In this document: positions 35,627 to 44,869 of the stretch, one piece after another | How the letters are laid out: every line of letters begins with the position of its first letter | How positions within the stretch are numbered: the first letter of the stretch is position 1 | Assembly (NCBI RefSeq): GCF_000341225.1 | Contig: NZ_ANAC01000017.1 | Location: 141,132 to 205,131, forward strand | From: Nocardiopsis alba DSM 43377 | Lineage (GTDB): Bacteria; Actinomycetota; Actinomycetes; Streptosporangiales; Streptosporangiaceae | DNA length: 64,000 nucleotides | Direction of reading: 5' to 3' | The notes under the pieces: model-generated | What the model was told of the DNA's origin: nothing | The model's database searches: none | The model's input: only the letters and a program-made list of their open reading frames with translations | Position numbers and translations under genes: made by a program

Positions 35627-37771
35627 TCAGGTGTCCCGGTCGCCGGAACGGGGTCGGGCCACCCGGTGCTCCAGGTGTCCGGGAAGACGCTCGTGCCGCA
35701 GGTAGGAACGGGTGAACGTCCCCGTTCCGTGGGACAGGGCCCGCAACTCGACGGCGTAACGCACGATCTCCAGTTCCGGTACCTCGGCCCTGACCACCAC
35801 ACGGCCGTCGTCCACGGTCTCCGTACCGACCACGCGACCGCGGCGCGCCGAGAGATCGTTGAGGACGGCGCCCAGATCGGACCCCTCCACCTCGACGGTC
35901 ACGGTGTCCAGAGGCTCCAACAGCGCCGGTTCGCAGGTGGTGGCGGCGTCCCGGATCGCCAGCCTCCCGGCCTTCTGGAAGGCCATGTCGGAGGAGTCCA
36001 CCGCGTGCGCCTTGCCGTCGTACAGCGTCACGCGCAGGTCGACCAACGGGAACCCGTCGCCGATCCCGTCGGCCATCTGGGCGCGGATCCCCTTCTCCAC
36101 CGCGGGGACGTACCGACGCGGAACGACACCACCGACGATCCGGTCGACGAACTCCAGCCCGGCACCCGACTCCAACGGCTCCACCCGGATCCGGCACACC
36201 CCGTACTCTCCGTGGCCGCCACTCTGCTTGACGTTGCGACCGACCCCTTGCCCGGGCACGGTGAAGGTCTCCCGGAGCGGTACCCGAGGCTCCTCGGTGT
36301 CCACCCGGACACCGTGGTGGCTCTCCAACCGGTCCAGGGCCGCCTCCAAGTGGGCCTCGCCCAGGCTCCACAGGACCATCTGGCGGGTCTCGGAATCGAC
36401 CTCCACCCGGAGGGAGGGGTCCTCGGAGACCAGACGGGCCACCGCTCGGGAGAGCCGATCCTCGTCGGCGGAGGACGCGGCGGCGATCGCCACCGGCATC
36501 ATCGGGTCGGGGAAGGCCCAGGGACGGACGCGCAGGGGCCTCTCGGTGGAGGAGAGGGTGTCCCCGGTACGGGCCGACATCAGCTTGGACACCAGGCACA
36601 GGTCGCCGGCGAACACCTCTCCCACCGGGAGGGCCCGCGGGCCCGCGGGGACGAACGGCGAACCCGAGTGCTCTCGTTCGCCCGCCCGCTCCTCCTCGTC
36701 GGAGACGGCTCCGGACAAGTGGACGTCGACCTCGGGCGCCAGGGTCCCGGAGAAGACCCGGACCAGGCTCATCCGCCCCACGTACGGGTCGTTCTCCGTA
36801 CTCAGCACCTCCGCGACCAGCGGCCCCTCCGGGTCGCAGGACATCCCCTCGACCTCCCTCCCATCGGGCCTCTCGACGTGGGGGAGCGGCCGCCGGGTCG
36901 GGTCGGGGCAGGACAGCGGCAGCTCGCGGAGCAGCTCGCGCACCCCCACGCCCCGGATCGTGTCGAGGGCCAGCACGGGGTGGAACCCGCCGGCGGCCAC
37001 CGCCCTCTGCACGTCGGCGATCAGAAGGTCCGGGTCGAGTTCTCCGCCCTCCATGTAGCGCTCCATGAGCGTCTCGTCCCCGCTCTCGGTGATCACCTCC
37101 TCGACGAGGATCTCCCGGAGCGGCCCGGAGGCCTCGCGCAGCCGGGCGGGGACGGGGCGGGGCACGGCCTCCCCACCGGAGTAGTCGTAGTAGCGCTCGG
37201 AGATCAGTCCCCACAGCCCCACCAGGGAGCGTCGATCCCCGCTCCCCTCGAAAGCGGGTACGTAGGCGGCGTGCACCCCCGGCCCGAAGGCCTCCCGGCA
37301 GCGGGCCACCACGGCGTCGAAGTCGGCGCGCGGGTGGTCGATCCCGGTGACCGCGACCGCCCTGGGCATGCCCAGGGCGGCGCACTCCCTCCACAGGCTC
37401 CGGGTCCGCCCGTCCACCCCGTCCATGGCGGAGATCACGAACAGAGCGGCGTCGGCTCCGCGCAGCCCGGCGCGGGCGGCCCCGAGGAAGTCGGGGTGGC
37501 CCGGGGTGTCCAGCAGGTTCACCTTGACCCCGTCCACCATCACCGGGGCGAGGGTCAGGCGCGCCGAGCGGTGCCGTCGGATCTCGATCCCGTCGTGGTC
37601 GCTGACGGTGGTGCCCTCTTCGACGTTGCCGGGGCGCCTGATCTCCCCGCTCTCGGCCAGCAACGCCTCGACCAGGCTCGTCTTGCCGGAACCGGACGGT
37701 CCGACCAGGGCGACGTTGCGGATGTCACGGGGCTCTTCGGCCCTCGGCGCGGCTACGGTCCGATCGACCAT
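35627..37771 (-). CDS. fusA2: EF-G paralogue (EF-G2 / FusA2-like GTPase)
   Basis: 714 residues from ATG 37771; a longer frame to 37873 has no family resemblance. The P-loop GPSGSGKTSL (24-33) and DTPGHPDF (G3) are intact, but the G4 NKxD position reads TGID (VAVTGIDHPRADF), a departure from the base-recognition motif. The full EF-G domain order follows, including VHAAYVPAF, the domain IV loop region and a C-terminal GTGTFTRSYLRHERLP. Its length matches the mycobacterial FusA2 protein. EF-G2 proteins bind ribosomes, but translocation activity is doubtful. It stands alone, not in the str operon. Confidence 0.9.
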   Translation of the reverse strand: MVDRTVAAPRAEEPRDIRNVALVGPSGSGKTSLVEALLAESGEIRRPGNVEEGTTVSDHDGIEIRRHRSARLTLAPVMVDGVKVNLLDTPGHPDFLGAARAGLRGADAALFVISAMDGVDGRTRSLWRECAALGMPRAVAVTGIDHPRADFDAVVARCREAFGPGVHAAYVPAFEGSGDRRSLVGLWGLISERYYDYSGGEAVPRPVPARLREASGPLREILVEEVITESGDETLMERYMEGGELDPDLLIADVQRAVAAGGFHPVLALDTIRGVGVRELLRELPLSCPDPTRRPLPHVERPDGREVEGMSCDPEGPLVAEVLSTENDPYVGRMSLVRVFSGTLAPEVDVHLSGAVSDEEERAGEREHSGSPFVPAGPRALPVGEVFAGDLCLVSKLMSARTGDTLSSTERPLRVRPWAFPDPMMPVAIAAASSADEDRLSRAVARLVSEDPSLRVEVDSETRQMVLWSLGEAHLEAALDRLESHHGVRVDTEEPRVPLRETFTVPGQGVGRNVKQSGGHGEYGVCRIRVEPLESGAGLEFVDRIVGGVVPRRYVPAVEKGIRAQMADGIGDGFPLVDLRVTLYDGKAHAVDSSDMAFQKAGRLAIRDAATTCEPALLEPLDTVTVEVEGSDLGAVLNDLSARRGRVVGTETVDDGRVVVRAEVPELEIVRYAVELRALSHGTGTFTRSYLRHERLPGHLEHRVARPRSGDRDT

Positions 37772-37963
37772 CCCTGCTGCCCAGCCCTTCGGGATCCGGT
37801 GGTGATCCCAGAGCCACCACCGTGAGTGTGGCCTACGACACTTCCCACCGTCGCTGTTCGAAGCGCTGTTCACAAGGGGCGAGAAGGTCGATATCAGGGC
37901 AAGAGGGTTTCAGGGGATCATGACGTGTCCTATCGACCCGAGTTGTTCTTCTAGGCTGTCCCC

Positions 37964-39286
37964 GTGCCATGGTCGGAGATTCTTCCCCAGTTCAGTCTCA
38001 CCGGGACCCTGCTGACGGTCCTCCTGCTGTTCTTCGCGGCTCTCGGTGAACCCTTCCTCGGTCGGCGCGCGTTCGCCTGGCTCTCCCGTAAGGAAGACGA
38101 CGAGCGCGCCCTCGGACGGCTGTACATCGTCACGATCACGATCCACCTCCTGTGGGGGCTCCTGGTCCTCGCCGTCGTGCTCACCTCTCCCGAGCTGCGC
38201 CCGGCGGACCTCGGGCTGCGGCTACCGGAGGCCTGGGCGCCCGTCGCGGGCGGCGCGCTCGGCGGACTGGTCGCGCTGATCGCCTTCTGGCTGTTGGTCA
38301 ACGGCCGACCGACGAGGGACCGACTGCCACTGATCGGCGGTCGCGGGTCGAAGCGGTCGTCCCGTGCCGAGAGCGCGAAGGCGTCGGCCGGCCGTCAGGG
38401 TCGTCGAGGCCGTAGGGCCCCGGCCAAGCCGATGACCCTGCCGGACCCGGGCCGTCGACAGCACCTGCTGTTGCCGCGTACGGGCGGCGAGCGGGCCCTG
38501 GCCGCGGGCATGGCGGTCACCGGCGGTGTGTTCGGCGAGCTGCTCTACCGCGGTCTGTTCATCGTGCTGGTCACGAGCATGGGTGTCCCGCTGTGGATCG
38601 CGGCCGTGCTCTCGGTGCTGCTGTTCTCCGTCGCCCACGTCTACCAGGGCTGGTGGGGGCTGCTCAGCGCCGGTTTCTCCGGCACCCTGTTCACCGTTCT
38701 CTACCTGGGCACGGGCAGTCTCCTCGTGCCGATCCTGGTGCACGTGGCGCTCAACCTGCGTTCGCTCGTCTTCGCTCCGGCCGTCGAGCGTGCCCGCGCC
38801 GAGGAGGAGTACGACGACCGCGAGTACGACGATCATGGCGGTGACGCCTACGACGACCGCGAGTACGACGATCGCGGCGACGGGTACGACGACGAGTACG
38901 GGTACGACGACCACGACGCCCCCCGGACCGAGGGGTTCGACCCGGCACCGACCTTCGAGGAACCCGGCTCCCACGAGACCCGGACGATGCCCGCTCCGCC
39001 TCCGCCGCCCGGCCCCGTTCAGGGTCCGCCGCCGCCCTTCCCGCCGTCCGGCCCGGCCCAGGCTCCTCCGCCGCCGTTCCCTCCCACGGGCCCCGCGCAG
39101 GGACCGCCGCCGCCCTTCCCACCCGGTGGGCCGGCCCAGGCTCCTCCGTTCCCGCCGTCCGGCCCCTCCCAAGGGCCGCCGCCCGGACGTCACACGGGTC
39201 CGCCCTCGAACGCTCCCGGATGGGGCGACCCGAGGTACCGGGACGAAGGCGACACACCGGGGCCGGGCTCCCCGTACCGGAACTGA
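37964..39286 (+). CDS. CPBP-family intramembrane protein with repeat-rich tail
   Basis: 440 residues, GTG start; a TAGGCT hexamer seven bases before the start fits leaderless transcription. About eight helices to residue ~275, with CPBP (Rce1-like) motifs: GELLYR at 191-196, where EExxxR would be expected, FSVAH (221-225) and HVALN (260-264). The first glutamate is Gly191. The remaining ~165 residues are disordered: a YDDREYDD-type acidic repeat, then proline-rich PPPPFPPxGPAQ units. Active family members cleave prenylated or membrane proteins; with Gly191, the activity here is uncertain. Confidence 0.85.
   Translation: MPWSEILPQFSLTGTLLTVLLLFFAALGEPFLGRRAFAWLSRKEDDERALGRLYIVTITIHLLWGLLVLAVVLTSPELRPADLGLRLPEAWAPVAGGALGGLVALIAFWLLVNGRPTRDRLPLIGGRGSKRSSRAESAKASAGRQGRRGRRAPAKPMTLPDPGRRQHLLLPRTGGERALAAGMAVTGGVFGELLYRGLFIVLVTSMGVPLWIAAVLSVLLFSVAHVYQGWWGLLSAGFSGTLFTVLYLGTGSLLVPILVHVALNLRSLVFAPAVERARAEEEYDDREYDDHGGDAYDDREYDDRGDGYDDEYGYDDHDAPRTEGFDPAPTFEEPGSHETRTMPAPPPPPGPVQGPPPPFPPSGPAQAPPPPFPPTGPAQGPPPPFPPGGPAQAPPFPPSGPSQGPPPGRHTGPPSNAPGWGDPRYRDEGDTPGPGSPYRN
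38810..38873 (+). repeat. 25 bp in-gene tandem repeat (acidic tail)
   Basis: The 25 bp unit at 38810-38834 recurs exactly at 38849-38873 (39 bp period) and encodes YDDREYDD. It is part of the disordered tail of the CPBP gene, not an intergenic repeat array. Confidence 0.85.
39023..39186 (+). repeat. Proline-rich coding repeats
   Basis: Four imperfect units encode PPPPFPP(S/T/G)GPAQ or a shortened version. The DNA alternates CCGCCGCCCTTCCC-type runs. The number of units probably varies between strains. Confidence 0.8.
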
Positions 39287-39288
39287 TC

Positions 39289-40101
39289 GTGCACGATGGA
39301 GTGGTGTCCGACGCCATTGACCACTCCATCGCCGGCCCCCAGGAGGAACGCTTCTGGCTCACCACCTCGGACGGGGTGGGGATCGACGCCGTGCTGCTGC
39401 GCCGCGCCGAGCCCCGTACCACCGCCGTGGTGCTCGCCAACGGCTTCACCGGGACCTACCGGAGCCCGCACACCCGCGCCATCGCCGAGGGACTGATGTC
39501 CGTCGGCGACGTCATGACCTTCGACTTCCGGGGCCACCACGGCTCCGGTGGGCAGAGCACGGTCGGCAACGCCGAGATCCACGACCTGGAGGCGGTCGTG
39601 TCCCGCCTGCGCGAACTCGGCTACTCCCGGATCGCCACGGTCGGGTTCTCCATGGGGGCCGCCGTCGCGGTCCGACATGGCGCCATCTACGGCGGCGTCT
39701 CGGCCGTGGTCTCCATCAGCGGTCCCAGCCGCTGGTACTACCAGGGCACCCGTTCCATGCGCCTGCTCCACCTCGGTATCGGGAGATCGATGGGCCGCGC
39801 CTTCCTTCGCCGTTTCCGCAAGGTCCGTGTCACCGACCGACGCTGGGACCCGACCCCCGCCGAGCCCCGAGAGATCGCCGGGGAGATCTCCCCGACGCCG
39901 CTGTTGGTGATCCACGGAGACGCGGACTCCTACTTCCCGGTCTCGCACGCCACCGCCGTCTACGATGCGGCCCGGCACCCCAAGGACCTGTGGATCGTCC
40001 CCGGTATGGGACACGCGGAACGGGCGGTCGCCCCCGATCTCGTGGTCAGGGTGCGGGACTGGCTGAAGCCGCGGCTCTCCGCCGCCGAACCCGAGGAGTG
40101 A
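39289..40101 (+). CDS. Alpha/beta hydrolase
   Basis: 270 residues from GTG 39289, two bases after the preceding stop; GTGs at 39301 and 39304 are alternatives with no better ribosome site. Nucleophile motif GFSMGAA (Ser), the upstream FDFRGHHGSGG loop, and acid and base in HGDADSYFPVSHA and PGMGHAE, so the catalytic triad is complete. No signal or membrane segment. Typical of small serine hydrolases of unknown substrate (esterase or peptidase). The tight spacing after the CPBP gene suggests one transcript. Confidence 0.85.
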   Translation: MHDGVVSDAIDHSIAGPQEERFWLTTSDGVGIDAVLLRRAEPRTTAVVLANGFTGTYRSPHTRAIAEGLMSVGDVMTFDFRGHHGSGGQSTVGNAEIHDLEAVVSRLRELGYSRIATVGFSMGAAVAVRHGAIYGGVSAVVSISGPSRWYYQGTRSMRLLHLGIGRSMGRAFLRRFRKVRVTDRRWDPTPAEPREIAGEISPTPLLVIHGDADSYFPVSHATAVYDAARHPKDLWIVPGMGHAERAVAPDLVVRVRDWLKPRLSAAEPEE

Positions 40102-40164
40102 GGGCACGGACGGGGAGGTGAGGGAGGCGTCGACAGGTCATCCGGGCTCCGTTAGAAAGGACGG

Positions 40165-41409
40165 ATGACCCGATCTCCCGTCACCTCCATCGAGACCACG
40201 CCCACCGGCCCCCCGGGACTGAAGGGGCGGGGCTTCGCCCTGCTCATCGCCGCCACGGCGGTCGGACTCTGCGGGTTCGCCGCGGTGCTCCCCCTGGTCC
40301 CCCTCTGGGCGAGCCGGGGCGGCGCGGGGGAGTTCGGCGCGGGCGCCACGACCGCCGTGTTCATGCTCACCACCGTCCTCACCCAGTTGTGCATGCCCTG
40401 GCTGCTCGATCGGGCCGGCGGCTACAGGTGGACCTTTCCGGTCGGCGCGCTGGTGATGGGGCTGCCCACCCCGCTGTTCGCCATGACCACCGACCTGGGG
40501 CCGATCCTGGTCGTCTCCGCCGTCCGGGGGGTGGGTTTCGGCATGGTGACGGTGGCCGGGACCGCGCTCGCGGCCCGGCTGGTCACCAGGGAGCAGGTCG
40601 GTCGAGCCACCGGATACTACGGTCTGGCCGTGGGGCTGCCCCAGATCGTCATCCTGCCCGGCGGTGTGGCCCTGGCGCTCGCTCTGGGCTTCGACACGGC
40701 CTTCTGGCTCACCGGGATCTCCGGTGTGGTGTCGGCGGCGCTGGCGTCGGGCATCCTGGTCGCCGACGGGGGACGTAACCGGGAGGCGCTGCGCTCGACC
40801 GGTGAACAGACCCCGGACCGGACCGATTCACCGCGCGGCCTGCCGCTGCTGGTCGCCCTGGCCGCGCCCTTGGCGGTCATGCTCCTGATCGCCTCCGGAG
40901 CCGGGGCGATCGTCACCTTCCTGGCGATCCCCCTGGAGCGGGCGGCCTGGCTGGTCGGCGCCCTCTTGGCCGCCTACGCCCTGATGCTGGTGATCGGACG
41001 CTGGAGCGCCGGGATGCTGTTCGACCGGTACGGCCGCACTCTCCTGCTGTTGCCCGGAGCGCTCTCCGCGGTGCTGGGCATGGTCCTGATCGCGGTGGCC
41101 CTGTGGTCCAACGGCGACGGGGTGCCGGGGGCGGGGACGGCGGCCCTGGTGCTGGGCGGGGCGGCCCTGTTCGGAGCGGGCTTCGGAGCCGTGCAGAACG
41201 AGACCGTCACGATGATGCTGAACCGCGCCGGCCCGACCGGTCATGGTCGGGCCAGCGCGGTGTGGAACATCGGCTACGACGCGGGTACCGGGGTCGGCGC
41301 GGTCGCCCTGGGACTGGTCATCCAGCTCTCGGGCTACGGACCGGCCTTCGCCCTGCTGGCCCTGGCGCTGGTGGCCGTCGTCCCCCTGACCCTGGACCGT
41401 CGCCGGTGA
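40165..41409 (+). CDS. MFS transporter
   Basis: 414 residues, ATG start at 40165, twelve predicted helices. The N-terminal half contains PLWASRGGAGEFGAG and a loop MPWLLDRAGGYRW (motif A-like). The second half has YALMLVIGRWSAGMLFDRYGRTL, an MFS motif repeat. Resembles drug-efflux-type MFS proteins of the YfcJ/arabinose-efflux group. Whether it exports is not provable by sequence. It is 63 bp after the hydrolase gene and its stop abuts the stop of the convergent secreted-protein gene. Confidence 0.88.
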   Translation: MTRSPVTSIETTPTGPPGLKGRGFALLIAATAVGLCGFAAVLPLVPLWASRGGAGEFGAGATTAVFMLTTVLTQLCMPWLLDRAGGYRWTFPVGALVMGLPTPLFAMTTDLGPILVVSAVRGVGFGMVTVAGTALAARLVTREQVGRATGYYGLAVGLPQIVILPGGVALALALGFDTAFWLTGISGVVSAALASGILVADGGRNREALRSTGEQTPDRTDSPRGLPLLVALAAPLAVMLLIASGAGAIVTFLAIPLERAAWLVGALLAAYALMLVIGRWSAGMLFDRYGRTLLLLPGALSAVLGMVLIAVALWSNGDGVPGAGTAALVLGGAALFGAGFGAVQNETVTMMLNRAGPTGHGRASAVWNIGYDAGTGVGAVALGLVIQLSGYGPAFALLALALVAVVPLTLDRRR

Positions 41410-42399
41410 TCAGTACGAGGAGATGTGCACGTGGTCGTAGTGGTTCTGGGTCGCGTCGCCCCGGTCGTTCATCCACGTCCACTGGCGGGCGGTGGACTGC
41501 CAGATCTGCTGTTCCCAGATGATGTACTTGATGCCCAGCCGGTCGGCGTTGGCGATGCCGTAGTCGGCGATCTGCTGTCCCAGGGCCCGGTTGGCCTCTG
41601 AGGGGTGGGCGCCGTTGGCGCTCATCATGAAGTCGCAGGCCCGACCCTCGCCGTGGTCGTCGGCGCTGGAGCGCCAGCAGCCGACCGGGTAGGGGGCGCC
41701 GAACTCCCTGATGATCTCGTCGCGGATGGCCGCCATACGGGGCTGGGTCTGGTCCCAGCCGCCGCCTCGGGCGCTGTCCGGGATGCTGCCGTCGCCGCTG
41801 CCGCCGCCACCGCCGGGTGTGTCGGGCTCCGGGGGGACCTGCTCCTCCTCGTACTCGGCGATGCGCTGCTCGACCTCCTCGCGCTGTTCCTCCAGCGAGT
41901 CGATCAGCTCCGAGGCCTCCTCCAGCTCCTCCTTGAGGTTCCGGGTGGTCTCGGCCTGGTCGTCCCGCAGGGTGATGAGGTCGGAGATCTGTTCGGCCTG
42001 GCTACGACCGAGGTAGTCGACGTTCGCGGCGTCGGCGAACATGTCCTCGGGGTCGCTGGAGAAGACGACCTGGAGGGTCGGATCGAAGCCGTCGTTCTTG
42101 TAACGGGCGGCGGCGATGGTGGAGACACCGGTCCGGGAGTCCTCCAACCGCTTCTCGATCTTCTCCAGGGACTCCTCGGCCTCCTCGACACGGTCCTTGA
42201 TCTCGGTGAACTGGAGCAGTTCGCCGTCGTAGGTCTCCTCCAGCTCCTCGGCCCGCTGGGTGAGCTCGTCGATGTCCACGTCGTCGTCCGGGTCGGCCTG
42301 GGCCACCCCGGACAGGCCCACGAGAAGGGCCGAGGTGAGGGCCGCGAGGGAGAGCGGGGTCCGGGCGCGGCGGGGGGCGTTACGAGGAGTGGATGTCAT
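41410..42399 (-). CDS. Secreted coiled-coil protein with C-terminal ARB_07466/VldE-like domain
   Basis: 329 residues from ATG 42399 (GGAG five bases upstream). Signal peptide about 1-35 (RRARTPLSLAALTSALLVGLSGVAQADPD, cleavage after AQA). Residues ~40-200 form long charged coiled coil of the kind in RipA/PcsB-type cell-wall factors, followed by a Gly-rich linker GGGGGSGDG. The C-terminal ~115 residues (MAAIRDEIIREFGAPYPVGCWRSSADDHGEGRACDFM, later YDHVHISSY) match the actinobacterial domain with conserved Cys, His and Asp seen after coiled coils in secreted proteins. A peptidoglycan role is likely; no c-di-AMP riboswitch was seen upstream. Confidence 0.82.
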   Translation of the reverse strand: MTSTPRNAPRRARTPLSLAALTSALLVGLSGVAQADPDDDVDIDELTQRAEELEETYDGELLQFTEIKDRVEEAEESLEKIEKRLEDSRTGVSTIAAARYKNDGFDPTLQVVFSSDPEDMFADAANVDYLGRSQAEQISDLITLRDDQAETTRNLKEELEEASELIDSLEEQREEVEQRIAEYEEEQVPPEPDTPGGGGGSGDGSIPDSARGGGWDQTQPRMAAIRDEIIREFGAPYPVGCWRSSADDHGEGRACDFMMSANGAHPSEANRALGQQIADYGIANADRLGIKYIIWEQQIWQSTARQWTWMNDRGDATQNHYDHVHISSY

Positions 42400-42657
42400 G
42401 TCTGCTCCGTCGATGGTCTGAGCGCATCGGCTACGCCGGGGCGACGGTCCTGCCGTCACGAGAGGGGCGGAAGGATACTCGGTCGACCATACGAGATCTT
42501 GGTGTTATGTGCACAGTGTGTTGATTCGTGAGGTTCTGGGGGAGAGAGCGGGCTCTGTCCGAAGATACCCAAGGTGGTGGACCGGACCGGACGCCCTGAG
42601 CAGGACGGAGATCACCCCGGGGGAGAGGGCGGCCCCGGGGCACGGGAGGGAACGAGG

Positions 42658-43215
42658 TCAGGAGCCCCCGCCGAAGGCGCTGGGGAGCCGCACGGAGGTG
42701 CTGGGCGCCGGGAGGTCCGAGGGCAGGAACCAGTCGGATCTGCGGATGTCGCGCATCGCGGCCTTGCGGTTCTCGGGGTCGAGCCGATCGATGTAGAGCA
42801 TGCCCTCCAGATGGTCGGTCTCGTGCTGGAGGCACTGGGCCATCAGGCCGGACCCCTCTACCGTCACGGGCTCGTTGCGCAGGTCGACGCCCTTGACGAC
42901 GGCCCGTTCGGCCCGCCGGGTCCGGTACCACAGGCGGGGGATGGACAGACAGCCCTCGTCACAGTCCTGGAGCTCCTCGGAGAGCTCGACGATCTCGGGG
43001 TTGATCACATAGCCGACGCGCCCCTCGACGGCATAGCTGAACACACGTGATCCCACACCGATCTGGGTGGCGGCCACACCCGCGCGTCCGGGCGCGTCCA
43101 CGGTGTCGAGCAGGTCGCGGACCAGCTTCTCCGTACGCTGATCGAACGTGGTGACGGGGGTGGTCCTGGTGACGAGTACTGGATCGCCGAAGCGGACGAT
43201 GGGGCGCATGGTCAT
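42658..43215 (-). CDS. def: Peptide deformylase
   Basis: 185 residues. Removes the N-formyl group from nascent proteins. All three motifs are present: GVAATQIG (motif 1, first Gly of GxGxAAxQ reading RAGVAATQ), EGCLSIP (motif 2, metal-binding Cys) and QHETDHLEG (HExxH, both His). The ATG at 43215 was chosen; 43209 is possible. The gene stands alone, without fmt, so it may be one of several deformylases in the genome. The C-terminus extends ~20 residues past the core. Confidence 0.95.
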   Translation of the reverse strand: MTMRPIVRFGDPVLVTRTTPVTTFDQRTEKLVRDLLDTVDAPGRAGVAATQIGVGSRVFSYAVEGRVGYVINPEIVELSEELQDCDEGCLSIPRLWYRTRRAERAVVKGVDLRNEPVTVEGSGLMAQCLQHETDHLEGMLYIDRLDPENRKAAMRDIRRSDWFLPSDLPAPSTSVRLPSAFGGGS

Positions 43216-43280
43216 GAGCCCAGGTTAGTCAAGGCCGCGGCCGAGGTGTACGGGTCGGGAGGATCCGGGCGGGAGGGCGA

Positions 43281-44093
43281 TCAGGTGGCCAACCCCGGAC
43301 GCAGCGACTCGTCCAGGACCATCTCGATGTAGTCCAGAGCGGCCCGGCGGCGGGCGAGGGCGCTCTGGTACAGGGACGGGGAACGGTCCCCCCTGCGCAC
43401 GCGCAGGCACTCGTTGACGATGCGCTGCCAGCGCTCGGGGAAGGCGTGGAGGGCGTAGGCGCCGGCGCCCGACTTGGAGGTGATCTCGCCGGTCTTGAGG
43501 GTGAAGTGCAGTCGGCTGACGCTGAGCACGCTCCAGGAGGGGGCCAGGGAGCCCAGTACGGCCAGTCCGCGCGGGGTGACCAGGCGTCCGGCCTTCTCCC
43601 GCCAGCGGCGCCAGTGCTCGTCCAGGGAGCCGAGGGACCACGTGCGCAGGCTCTCGGGTTCGTCCCACACGTCCAGCTCGATCGGGTGGGGGCCGCGGAC
43701 GGTGACGCCCCGGTCGGCCAGGACGTGCCAGGTGACCGGGTTGACGTCGGCGCCGGCGCGGGGGCGGAAACGGCCGTTGATGACCGACGGGACGGGGCCG
43801 CACTCGCCGGGGTCCCGGTTGAGCTCCTCCCAGGTGACGTGGATCCCGTTGAACTGCGGGTCGGACACCTGGTGCCGGGTGCGGGCGTGGATCCGGCGCA
43901 GGGAGTCCAGCTCCGCGCCCTCGGGGGAGCGCTCGGTGACGACGACGAAGTCGACGTCGCTGGCGTGCGGTCGGAAGTCGCCGAGGGCGACCGAACCGGT
44001 CAGGTAGAGACCCTGGACCAGCCCGGGAGCCTCTTGATCAGCGTTGGCGAGGAAGGCCTGGGTCAGCGTCTGCACCCGGGGGTGGACGGCCAT
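43281..44093 (-). CDS. Nucleotidyltransferase-domain protein (ANT-like)
   Basis: 270 residues from ATG 44093 (GGAG five bases upstream; a GTG at 44099 overlaps it). The nucleotidyltransferase signature is YLTGSVALGDFRPHASDVDFVVV, with GS at 33-34 and Asp46/Asp48 for metal. The C-terminal region (SGAGAYALHAFPERWQRIVNECLRVR) resembles the DUF4111/aminoglycoside-adenylyltransferase helix bundle. Many actinomycetes carry such genes without known drug activity. Two kilobases away, on the other side of an AT-richer gap, is an APH(6)-like kinase, but no resistance function is demonstrated by the sequence. Confidence 0.8.
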   Translation of the reverse strand: MAVHPRVQTLTQAFLANADQEAPGLVQGLYLTGSVALGDFRPHASDVDFVVVTERSPEGAELDSLRRIHARTRHQVSDPQFNGIHVTWEELNRDPGECGPVPSVINGRFRPRAGADVNPVTWHVLADRGVTVRGPHPIELDVWDEPESLRTWSLGSLDEHWRRWREKAGRLVTPRGLAVLGSLAPSWSVLSVSRLHFTLKTGEITSKSGAGAYALHAFPERWQRIVNECLRVRRGDRSPSLYQSALARRRAALDYIEMVLDESLRPGLAT

Positions 44094-44869
44094 GCTCACT
44101 CCAGTCTGGACGGTTCTCGGGTCGCGCGTCGGTGCGAGGGAACCGGACGTGGTGGGCCGATCGCACCGTCGGATGCTCGTGTGAACGGAGGGGCTTCAGG
44201 GGCGTTAGGGGCCCACGTGGGTTCCTCCGTTTGGTCCAAGTGTGATCGTGGTCGGGGGGGAATGGCAAGTGATCACGCCGGACCCGCATCCTGTCTCCCC
44301 ACGTCAAGTGGTGTGCGGCTATGGCGGGGAGGGGGAGTGCGCACCCTTGACAAGAGGGGCTCGCATGTGCAAGGCGAGTGTGTCTCGTGGTCCGTCGGGT
44401 GCCCACGTCGACGTCTTCGCGAGTGCGGCGGAAAAGTCGACGGGTATTCCTCGGCACGTGCAGATGTTCCGTGCATTTGCATTCGAACGCGGTCGAGGGG
44501 ATTTCTCTGGAGAGGTCGGCTTCGGAGGGGCGGCGACTTCGTCGGAGTGTGGTGTCCCTCATGTTCTACCCAGGGGTAGCTTTTTTTGAAATGTCCGCTG
44601 GAGTCGATGATGTCACAGGTCGAGGTGGCTGTGGAGGCGGTGCTTCCGTGGTTTCCGTGAAGTTTTGTGCCGTCGTGTGTTTTTTCGTGATGTGGACACT
44701 TCCTGTCTTTTAGTGGATCGTTATGGTTCACCAAGACTTTCTCAGGAGATAACCAACACAGCCATGGTCCGTTGTTCCCCTCCGCGTAACACGGGTGTGC
44801 TCCCTCGAAACAACACCCCGCGATACTCGGTCGACGACGGATTCCGCCGCGACGCCCAAGGAGCCGTGC
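44094..44869. other. Long AT-richer intergenic region, 776 bp
   Basis: The longest gap without a convincing gene. Base composition is visibly lower in GC than the rest, especially 44560-44780 with runs such as TTTTTTT. Short frames (for example 44242-44589 plus, 44378-44713 plus) lack the GC3 bias and were not accepted. It contains the terminator-like hairpin at 44566-44587 and must hold the promoters of the divergent genes at 44093 and 44870. No cobalamin or other riboswitch was recognised. A small RNA or decayed DNA is possible. Confidence 0.55.
44566..44587 (+). terminator. Intrinsic-terminator-like hairpin with T tract
   Basis: CTACC-CAGG-GGTAG followed by C and seven T. This is the only site in the window with a classic U-tract, in the middle of the gene-poor region. 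It would end a plus-strand transcript starting somewhere in 44100-44560, for which no gene was found. Confidence 0.5.

Noticed and set aside
38810..39186. CRISPR-like or tandem repeat array
   Set aside because: The repeats stay in frame within one gene and encode acidic and proline-rich tail units; there are no spacers.
42400..42657. c-di-AMP (ydaO-type) riboswitch before the secreted coiled-coil gene
   Set aside because: The conserved GNA and CCGAAC-type blocks were not visible in either strand.
44242..44713. Two overlapping small plus-strand frames in the AT-richer gap
   Set aside because: No GC3 bias, Cys/Phe/Val-rich random composition, and the terminator-like hairpin cuts through both.
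44094..44869. Cobalamin riboswitch upstream of the CbiX-like gene
   Set aside because: No B12-box or related conserved blocks were found, in line with the protein having lost its chelatase residues.
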